DNA from: Streptomyces solicavernae
GTDB taxonomy: Bacteria > Actinomycetota > Actinomycetes > Streptomycetales > Streptomycetaceae
DNA: 64,000 nt
Assembly: GCF_029968095.1 (NCBI RefSeq)
Contig: NZ_JASCIR010000020.1
Location: 1 to 64,000 of the forward strand
Direction: 5' to 3'
Under the pieces are notes generated by a model that was not told where the DNA came from, made no database searches, and saw only the letters and a program-made list of their open reading frames with translations. Shown here piece after piece: positions 57,998 to 64,000 of the stretch (positions are counted from its first letter, which is position 1; every line of letters begins with the position of its first letter). The translations under genes were made by a program, and so were the position numbers.

Positions 57998-59065
57998 ATG
58001 GCCGCCTTCCCCTCTCTGCGCCGCACCGCCGCCTCCGTCGCCGTCCTCGGCGCGGCCCCGCTCGCGCTGACCGCGCTCGCCGCCTCCCCGGCCGCCGCGC
58101 ACGGCTCGATGACGGACCCGGTGAGCCGCGTCTCGGCCTGCTTCGCCGAGGGCCCGGAGTCGCCGAAGTCGGCCGCCTGCAAGGCCGCGGTGGAGGCGAG
58201 CGGGACGCAGGCCTTCTACGACTGGAACGAGGTCAACATCGCGAACGCCGCCGGCAAGCACCGCGAGATCATCCCGGACGGCAAGCTGTGCAGCGCGGGC
58301 CGCGACAAGTACAAGGGCCTCGACCTGCCCCGCGCCGACTGGCCGGCCAGCGAACTCACCGCCGGGAAGCACACGTTCCGCTACCAGGCGACCGCCCCGC
58401 ACAAGGGCTCCTTCGAGCTGTACGTCACCAAGGACGGCTACGACCCGAGCGAGCCGCTGAAGTGGTCGGACCTGGAGTCGGAGCCGTTCGCGAAGGTCAC
58501 CGACCCGAAGCTGGAGAACGGTGAGTACGTCTTCGACGGCACCGTGCCGGACAAGTCTGGGCGCCACCTGATCTACAGCATCTGGCAGCGCTCCGACTCC
58601 CCGGAGGCGTTCTACACCTGCTCGGACGTCACCTTCGGCAAGGACGGCGGCAGCGCGGCGAAGGCCCCGGAGGCTCAGGCTCCGTCCGGCGAGCAGATCG
58701 ACGCCGGCGCCGGGAAGTCCACGGTGGACCACTCGGGGCACGGCGGGGACGAGGCCGGGCACGCAGGCGGCCAGGCCGGGCACGCAGGCGGCCAGGCCGG
58801 GCACGGCGGGGACCAGGCCGGGCACGGCGCCGGTTCCTCCGAGGGCGGCACTGCGGCGACGGACACCACCGGCAACGCGCCGGAGGCGAACGGCGCCGCC
58901 GCCGAGCCCACGGCCGCCACCGGCACGGAACTCGCCGAGACGGGCGGCGACTCGGCCACCCCGTACATCGCGATCGGCGGCGCCGCCGCCCTCGCCGTCG
59001 GCGCCGCGGCCCTGTTCGGCTCGGTCCGCCGCCGCGCCACCGCGGGCGGCCGCCACAGCCGCTGA
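57998..59065 (+). CDS. AA10 lytic polysaccharide monooxygenase, sortase-anchored
   Basis: 355 aa. The signal peptide ends before His35 (AAA|HGSMTDP), which becomes the N-terminal copper-binding His of the histidine brace; the second ligand is His135 in ATAPHKG. The core ends near residue 215 (FYTCSDVTF). A Gly/His-rich linker (about 242-275) with four 21-bp repeats (58754-58831) follows, then LAETG at 312-316, a hydrophobic helix and RRR tail: a class E sortase cell-wall signal. It oxidatively cleaves chitin or cellulose. ATG 57998 has GAGGAG upstream. Confidence 0.93.
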   Translation: MAAFPSLRRTAASVAVLGAAPLALTALAASPAAAHGSMTDPVSRVSACFAEGPESPKSAACKAAVEASGTQAFYDWNEVNIANAAGKHREIIPDGKLCSAGRDKYKGLDLPRADWPASELTAGKHTFRYQATAPHKGSFELYVTKDGYDPSEPLKWSDLESEPFAKVTDPKLENGEYVFDGTVPDKSGRHLIYSIWQRSDSPEAFYTCSDVTFGKDGGSAAKAPEAQAPSGEQIDAGAGKSTVDHSGHGGDEAGHAGGQAGHAGGQAGHGGDQAGHGAGSSEGGTAATDTTGNAPEANGAAAEPTAATGTELAETGGDSATPYIAIGGAAALAVGAAALFGSVRRRATAGGRHSR

Positions 59066-59153
59066 CCCCGGGCGGCCCTCGAACCCCGGCGCCTGCACGC
59101 CGGTTCCGCCGCGCCGCCGCTCCCCTTCCTTCACCTCGGGGGGCGGCGCAGCC

Positions 59154-59181
59154 TTACGTACCCTCCGGACCGTCCTACGCT
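59154..59181 (+). promoter_or_regulatory. Promoter for a leaderless SRPBCC mRNA
   Basis: TTACGT (59154-59159) and TACGCT (59176-59181), 16 bp apart, with ATG 59188 seven bases later and no ribosome site. Confidence 0.5.
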
Positions 59182-59187
59182 GGCCGG

Positions 59188-59622
59188 ATGCCCGAGTTCC
59201 GGATCGCGCGCCGCTGTCCGCTGCCGCCCGCCGAGGCCTGGCGCCGCGTCACCGACTGGCCACGGCATGCCGCGCAGGTCCCGCTGACCCGGACGACCGT
59301 GCTGACCCCGCCGCCCGCCGGCCACGGCACCCGCTTCGTGGCCCGCACCGGAGCCGGCCGGTTCGCCTTCGACGACCCGATGGAGGTCACCGAGTGGCAC
59401 CCCCCGGGCCCCGGCGCCGAGTTCGGCCGCTGCCGCCTGGTCAAGACGGGCACGTTCCTGACCGGCTGGGCCGAGATCGAGGTACGCCCCCTCGGCACGG
59501 GTTCGTCCGTGGTGTGGCGCGAGGACCTGCGGGTACGCCGCCTGCCGAGGTTCCTGGACGCGTTGACGGCACGGACGGGCCGGGTGGTGTTCGGGTACGC
59601 GCTGCGCAAGGTGCTGGCGTGA
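59188..59622 (+). CDS. SRPBCC family protein
   Basis: 144 aa helix-grip (START/Bet v1-like) protein: PPAEAWRRVTDWPRHA opening and the beta strand YPHPPGPG-like WHPPGPGAEFG. Members bind lipids, polyketides or hydrophobic ligands, or act as cyclases; no active-site residue is decisive. It stands alone before the dispersed element preceding the Y-family polymerase gene (convergent). Confidence 0.88.
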   Translation: MPEFRIARRCPLPPAEAWRRVTDWPRHAAQVPLTRTTVLTPPPAGHGTRFVARTGAGRFAFDDPMEVTEWHPPGPGAEFGRCRLVKTGTFLTGWAEIEVRPLGTGSSVVWREDLRVRRLPRFLDALTARTGRVVFGYALRKVLA

Positions 59623-59638
59623 AGGGGGTGGGATCCAC

Positions 59639-59768
59639 GTGCCCCGAAAGGGGCGCGGGGAACTGCGCGACCAGCCACGACGGCGCCGCAGCCGAACGAA
59701 GAAGCCGGGTCCGGGGCGCAGCCCCGCAGCTGCTGCATGCCTTCGGGAAGGGGCGGGGCGGGGAGAAA
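59639..59768. repeat. Dispersed intergenic element, copy E
   Basis: The fullest copy. CCCCGAAAGGGG, then GGGGAACTGCGCGACCAGCC, then ACGGCGCCGCAGC, a CCGGGG-CGCAGCCCCG stretch, and CTTCGGGAAGGGGCGGGGCG. Shared blocks occur in copy B (reverse orientation) and in shorter form at 46414-46460. Confidence 0.7.
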
Positions 59769-59774
59769 AGAGCC

Positions 59775-60797
59775 CTACGCCGTCAACACCCCCGCCAACC
59801 CCACCCGTTCTCCGAACCGCCCCCGCGCCCGATCCACCGCAGCCTCCAGACGACGCGCCTTGTCGTCCGTCGGGTCGAAGGTGAGCTGGCGGACGGCACG
59901 CTCGGCAGGGCCCAACCCCTCCGCCCGCAACGACACCGCCCGCACCCGCGCCCGCTGCAGGCCCAGCGCCTCGTACAGGTCGTACGCCGCGGAGGTCAGG
60001 GCCGCCGAGTGCGCGGTGGGCTCGCGCAGAGTGCGGGAGCGAGTCGTGCTGGAGCGGTCGGCGTAGCGCACCGTCAGCGTCAGGGAGCGGCACACCTGGC
60101 TCGCGCCGCGCATCCGCGCCCCCAGTTCCGCGGTGAGCGAGAGCAGGGCGCGCCGATGCCGGTCGGGGTCCAGCTCGTCGCGGGGGAAGGGCCGTTCGGC
60201 GGCGAGGGAGCGGGCCGCGGCGTTGCGTACGACGGGGGTACGGTCGACGCCGTGCGCCTTGTCGTGCACCTCGCGGCCCGCCTTCGCCCCGAGAATCCGC
60301 TGGAGCGTGCCGAGCGGTGCGGCGGCGAGCCGGTCGACGGAGTCGAGGCCGTAGGCGCACAGGGTGCGGGCGGTGGCCCGGCCGACCCCTTCGAGGGCGA
60401 CGACCGGTTTCAGGTCCAGGAACTCCCGTACGCCGTCGGCCGTCGCGGGCACCACCCGGGTCCGGCCCGGCCGCGCTTCCCGGGCGGCCATCCTGGCGAG
60501 CATCGGGTTGGGGCCCGCGCCGATCACGCAGTCCACGCCGTGCAGGGCGAGCGCGCGGACGCGTACGAGCGCGGCGAGCTGTTCGGTGTCCCGGTCGAAG
60601 TAGCGCAGGGCGCCGCGCACGTCGGCGAGAGCCGTGTCGGGCGGCGCGGCCTCGACGACAGGGGTCAACTCGTCGAGCAGGGCGATGAGTTCGGGCAGCA
60701 GGGCCTCGGCCTCGCCGCCCGCCCCGAAGGCGTCCGCCCCGTAGGCGTCGGCCCTGAAGGCGTCCGCCCTGGTCAGAAACCGTACACAGAGAATCAT
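59775..60797 (-). CDS. Y-family DNA polymerase-like protein, ImuB type
   Basis: 340 aa starting MILCVRF at ATG 60797 (GGAG 6 bases upstream). Y-family palm, thumb and little-finger order is present, but key catalytic acids are missing: the VDMDAFF start is VRFLTRADAF, and the SIDE motif is PPDT. A helix-hairpin-helix (LEGVGRATARTLCAYGL) and a possible clamp-binding QLTF at 304-307 remain. This fits the ImuB role, bridging DnaE2 to the clamp. An in-frame tandem repeat gives RADAFRADAYGADAFGA near residue 10. ATG overlaps the dnaE2 stop (ATGA). Confidence 0.85.
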   Translation of the reverse strand: MILCVRFLTRADAFRADAYGADAFGAGGEAEALLPELIALLDELTPVVEAAPPDTALADVRGALRYFDRDTEQLAALVRVRALALHGVDCVIGAGPNPMLARMAAREARPGRTRVVPATADGVREFLDLKPVVALEGVGRATARTLCAYGLDSVDRLAAAPLGTLQRILGAKAGREVHDKAHGVDRTPVVRNAAARSLAAERPFPRDELDPDRHRRALLSLTAELGARMRGASQVCRSLTLTVRYADRSSTTRSRTLREPTAHSAALTSAAYDLYEALGLQRARVRAVSLRAEGLGPAERAVRQLTFDPTDDKARRLEAAVDRARGRFGERVGLAGVLTA

Positions 60798-63700
60798 CCC
60801 GCGCTCCCCGGGCTCCGGTGCCACAACTTCCGTCCTCCCGGGGGCCCTTCGCCGGGTGGCTGAAGGTCGGCCCACGGGTTCATCTCGTAGCCGGTGGGCA
60901 TACGGATCCGACGTCCCGTATCAGCGTCCGCACCCGGGTCAGCGGCAGCGGCAGGGGCGGCCAACCGCTCCCCCACCGCCGTGAGCCCGCCCGTCTCGCG
61001 CAGCTCGACCAGCTCCTGCAGGTTCCACGCCGCCGAGCCCACCACGGACAGGCTGCGCGGGCCGCGCCGCTGGACCACGCCGCGGACGAGGAGCAGCCAG
61101 GAGTGGAAGACGGTGTGCGCGCAGCGTTCGTGGCTGTCGTCGAAGAAGGCGAGGTCGACCAGGCCGGTGCCGTCGTCGAGGGTGGTGAAGATGACGCGGC
61201 GCCCGGAGCGGATCGGCGGGGTCTGGGTGGCCGCCTTGGCGCCCGCGACCAGGACCGTCTGCCCGTTCTCGGCGAGCCGCAGCCGCTTCGCGGAGGTCAC
61301 GCCGAGCTCACGCAGGAACGCGTGGTGGTCGCCCATGAGGTGCCGGGAGGCGTCCATGCCGAGGACGCCGAGCTCGGCGCTGAGCCGTTCGGCCTCGCCG
61401 AGGTCGGGCAGGCCGACGGCGGCGGTCCGACGGCCACCGGCGAGGGGGAGTTGCGAGCCGTACGAGCCGCGGGCGCCGCGGTGCAGTTCGGCGAGGTGCA
61501 GCAGCAGGTCGCGCCGGTTGCCGCCGAACGCGTCCAGCGCGCCGACCTGCGCGAGCCGTTCGGCCACCGGCCGGCCGGGCCTGGCCCGCTGCCAGAAGTC
61601 GAGCAGCGAGGAGTACGGCTGCCCCTCCTCGATCCGGTGGGCCTCCGCCTCGCTGATCCCGTGCACGTCGGACAGCGCGAGCCGAACCCCCCACCGCGCA
61701 CCCTCCGGAACACTGGAATCAGACTCCAGTTCGATACGGTGAGCGACCGCGGACCGGTTCACGTCAAGGGGCAGCACCGGCACCCCGCGCCGCCGCGCGT
61801 CCGCGAGCAGCAGCCGCTTCGGGTACATGCCGGGGTCGTGGGTGAGCAGCCCGGCGTAGAACGCGGCCGGGTGGTGGGCCTTGAGCCAGGCGGACTGGTA
61901 GGTCGGCACGGCGAAGGCGACGGCGTGCGCCTTGCAGAATCCGTACGACCCGAACGCTTCGATGATCCCCCAGGTCCGCTGGACCGTCTCGGCGTCGTAC
62001 CCCTTCGCGGCCGCGTGCTGGGCGAACCACACCTTGATCCGGCCCTGCGACTCGGGGTGGGAGAGCCCGCGCCGCACCCGGTCGGCCTCGCCGCGGCCGC
62101 AGCCGGTCATGATGTCGACCATCGCGATGATCTGCTCGTGGAAGACGACGACGCCGTACGTCTCGCGCAGCGGCCCTTCGAGATCCGGGTGCGGGTAGGT
62201 GACGGGCCTGCGGCCGTGCCGGGACTCGATGAACGGCCGCACCATGTCGGCCGCGACCGGTCCTGGCCGGAACAGCGAGATGTCCACGACGAGATCGTGG
62301 AAGGTGGCGGGCTGGAGCCGCCCGACCAGGTCGCGCTGGCCCGGCGACTCGATCTGGAAGCACCCCAGCGTCTCGGCGCTGCGGATGAGTTCGTACGTCG
62401 CCGGGTCGCCCGGCGGGACCGCGTCCAGGTCGACCGAGGCACCCGTGGCGCGTTCGACCTCTCGTACGGCGTGCGCCATCGCGGACTGCATGCGGACGCC
62501 GAGCACGTCGAGCTTGAGCAGGCCCAGCTCCTCCACGTCCTCCTTGTCGAACTGGGACATGGGAAGCCCTTCGCCGCTGGTCGGCACCACGGGCGTACGG
62601 GCGAGCAGCGAGGCGTCCGAGAGCAGCACCCCGCACGGGTGCATGGCGATCCCGCGCGGCAGCGCGTCGAGCCCTTCGACCAGCTCCCAGAGCCGCCCGT
62701 ACTTCTCCCGCTGTTCGGCCACGTCCTTCAGCTCGGGCAGTTCGGCCATGGCCGCGCGGGCGTCCTTGGCCCGGATGTGCGGGAACGCCTTGGCGAGCCG
62801 GTCGATCTCGGCGGGGTCCATGGACAGGGCCGCGCCGACGTCCCGGATGGCGTGCCGTACGCGGTAGGTCTCGGGCATGGAGACGGTGGCGACGCGTTCG
62901 GTGCCGAAGCGGTCGATGATCGCGCGGTAGACCTCGATCCGGCGGGCGGACTCCACGTCGATGTCGATGTCCGGCAGGACCGAGCGCCGGGTGGACAGGA
63001 ACCGCTCCATCAGCAGCCCGTGCTCGACGGGGTCGGCGTGCGCGATGCCGAGCAGATGGTTGACGAGCGACCCGGCCCCCGAGCCGCGCGCGGCCACCCG
63101 GATCCCCATCCCCCGTACGTCGTCGACGACTTGAGCGACCGTCAGGAAGTACGAGGCGAAGCCGTGGTGGGCGATGACGTCCAGCTCCTGGTGCATCCGC
63201 TCCCAGTAGGCGCGCCGGCCGCCGTAGCCGCGGAGCAGCATTCCGGCGGCGGCGCGGGAGGTGAGGGCGCGCTGCGCGGTGCGCCGCCCGGCGCCGACGA
63301 GCCGCGCCTCCGGGAAGTGCACGGAGCCGATACCGAGGTCGTCCTCGGGGTCGACGAGGCAGGCGGCGGCGGTCTGCTGGGTGCTTTCGAGCAGGCGGTA
63401 CGCGGCCTCGCGCCGGTAGCCCGCGGCCTGAACGACCCGCTCCGCCTCGTGCAGCATGGCGTCGGCGCCCTTGAGCCAGCGTTCGCCGCTGTCCAACCCC
63501 TTGCGCGGGTCGATGGGGACGAGGCGCCGGGCGGCGTCCAGGACGTCGGCGACGGGGCCCTGGCCGGGGTCGGCGTAGCGGACGGCGTTGCTGAGCACGG
63601 GGCGTACGCCCTGCTCGGCGGCGAAGCCCACGGTGCGGGCGGCGAGCCGCAGTGATCCGGGTCCGGTGCCCTTCAGCCCGTGGTGGACGGCTTCCAGGCG

Positions 63701-64000
63701 GAGCGCGTCGCCGTACCGCTCCCGCCAGGGCGCGAGGAGTTTCGCGGCGCGGTCGGGGCGGCCCGCGGCCAGCGCGCGGCCCACGTCGGAGGCGGGGCCG
63801 AGCAGCACGGTGAGGCCGTCGCCGTGGTTGTCCGGCCAGGGAAGGAGCACCACGTCTGCGTCCCGGTGGGCGGCGGTGATCATCCGGCAGAGCTCGGCCC
63901 AGGCGGGGGCGCCGTCCCGGGCGAGGTAGGTGACGCGGGGCGCGGACTCGTCGACGAAGGCGCCGCCGCGCACGGGGGTGCGCCGCTTCTCCTGCGCGGA
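60794..64000 (-). CDS. dnaE2: Error-prone DNA polymerase DnaE2 (ImuC), N-terminus beyond the window
   Basis: 1068 in-frame codons to the window edge; the frame stays open (SAQEKRRTPVRGG), so the PHP domain and start are outside. Polymerase III alpha-type palm with the acidic triad in LPDIDIDVESARR (two Asp) and LKLDVLG (third). A C-terminal OB fold is at VLVAGAKAATQTPPIRSG, and no epsilon/tau C-terminal extension follows. It acts in translesion synthesis and damage-induced mutagenesis with the ImuB-like protein. The window shows no ImuA/ImuA-prime gene. Confidence 0.95.
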   Translation of the reverse strand, partial: SAQEKRRTPVRGGAFVDESAPRVTYLARDGAPAWAELCRMITAAHRDADVVLLPWPDNHGDGLTVLLGPASDVGRALAAGRPDRAAKLLAPWRERYGDALRLEAVHHGLKGTGPGSLRLAARTVGFAAEQGVRPVLSNAVRYADPGQGPVADVLDAARRLVPIDPRKGLDSGERWLKGADAMLHEAERVVQAAGYRREAAYRLLESTQQTAAACLVDPEDDLGIGSVHFPEARLVGAGRRTAQRALTSRAAAGMLLRGYGGRRAYWERMHQELDVIAHHGFASYFLTVAQVVDDVRGMGIRVAARGSGAGSLVNHLLGIAHADPVEHGLLMERFLSTRRSVLPDIDIDVESARRIEVYRAIIDRFGTERVATVSMPETYRVRHAIRDVGAALSMDPAEIDRLAKAFPHIRAKDARAAMAELPELKDVAEQREKYGRLWELVEGLDALPRGIAMHPCGVLLSDASLLARTPVVPTSGEGLPMSQFDKEDVEELGLLKLDVLGVRMQSAMAHAVREVERATGASVDLDAVPPGDPATYELIRSAETLGCFQIESPGQRDLVGRLQPATFHDLVVDISLFRPGPVAADMVRPFIESRHGRRPVTYPHPDLEGPLRETYGVVVFHEQIIAMVDIMTGCGRGEADRVRRGLSHPESQGRIKVWFAQHAAAKGYDAETVQRTWGIIEAFGSYGFCKAHAVAFAVPTYQSAWLKAHHPAAFYAGLLTHDPGMYPKRLLLADARRRGVPVLPLDVNRSAVAHRIELESDSSVPEGARWGVRLALSDVHGISEAEAHRIEEGQPYSSLLDFWQRARPGRPVAERLAQVGALDAFGGNRRDLLLHLAELHRGARGSYGSQLPLAGGRRTAAVGLPDLGEAERLSAELGVLGMDASRHLMGDHHAFLRELGVTSAKRLRLAENGQTVLVAGAKAATQTPPIRSGRRVIFTTLDDGTGLVDLAFFDDSHERCAHTVFHSWLLLVRGVVQRRGPRSLSVVGSAAWNLQELVELRETGGLTAVGERLAAPAAAADPGADADTGRRIRMPTGYEMNPWADLQPPGEGPPGGRKLWHRSPGSAG

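Noticed and set aside
60818..63655. A 945-codon frame opposite dnaE2
   Set aside because: It shadows a strongly conserved polymerase. Composition and absence of domains mark it as non-coding.

Overview
The window is a stretch of Streptomyces (or very close actinomycete) chromosome. The DNA is very GC-rich, third codon positions are nearly all G or C, GTG starts are common, and many protein types are streptomycete favourites (type ISP specificity-domain protein, DUF5925 AAA ATPase, LAETG-anchored LPMO, DnaE2 plus Y-family polymerase). From memory, the order SoxR, ALDH, hmgA, GDSL lipase, LPMO, dnaE2 matches the SCO1690-SCO1740 region of S. coelicolor; I could not check this. I see no rRNA, tRNA, CRISPR, prophage or insertion sequence. 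The right edge cuts dnaE2.

Layout. 0.1-2.4 kb: Asp/Glu-racemase-fold protein plus NCS1 permease. 2.7-7.2 kb: YchJ-type SEC-C protein, a periplasmic molybdoenzyme with its cytochrome b partner, an APC permease and a conserved hypothetical. 7.45-7.63 kb: a decayed ASCH-domain gene. 7.6-10.9 kb: FAD dehydrogenase, NUDIX, two DUF202 membrane proteins. 11.1-16.7 kb: an acyl-CoA catabolic cassette (phosphotransferase, ACAD, TetR, acyl-CoA ligase, SDR) flanked by matching palindromes. 16.8-24 kb: NamZ-like muramidase, MHS transporter, secreted penicillin-acylase-family enzyme, two hypotheticals. 24-32.8 kb: soxR, MaoC with TetR, YiaAB protein, ACAD with divergent TetR, MHS transporter, ADH and ALDH. 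33-35.1 kb: SulP transporter plus carbonic anhydrase, a likely bicarbonate module. 36-38.8 kb: MFS exporter plus CitMHS citrate transporter. 38.9-44.2 kb: MopB oxidoreductase, TetR, homogentisate dioxygenase, GntR. 44.3-53.3 kb: orphan type ISP domain protein, FetB-like permease, CoA transferase, conserved small proteins, SGNH lipase, AAA ATPase, YtrA-type GntR, DUF402, methyltransferase-NUDIX fusion. 53.4-57.8 kb: tripartite tricarboxylate transporter tctCBA with a coupled GNAT and a divergent response regulator that lacks an adjacent kinase. 58-59.6 kb: LPMO and SRPBCC protein. 59.8-64 kb: dnaE2 and an ImuB-like Y-family protein.

How it works together. Much of the window handles organic and fatty acids: three acyl-CoA dehydrogenase or ligase clusters, each with its own TetR regulator, and two tricarboxylate uptake systems. 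Reading promoters against each other gives four candidate local regulons. A CATACCGACTGGT-type palindrome lies at 11.13, 16.70, 29.81 and, in part, 41.24 kb. An AGCAAGCGCTTAG site lies at 24.56 and 25.76 kb. An AAACTAGC-type site lies at 27.55 and 32.79 kb. A CTTGTTAACGCG box lies in front of both CitMHS and tctC.

The most unusual structural feature is a set of short tandem repeats that start inside the last codons of genes and carry the stop codon with them (cytochrome b, NUDIX, ACAD, SulP, GntR, CoA transferase). Intergenic regions also hold mosaic dispersed elements, and several genes look leaderless.
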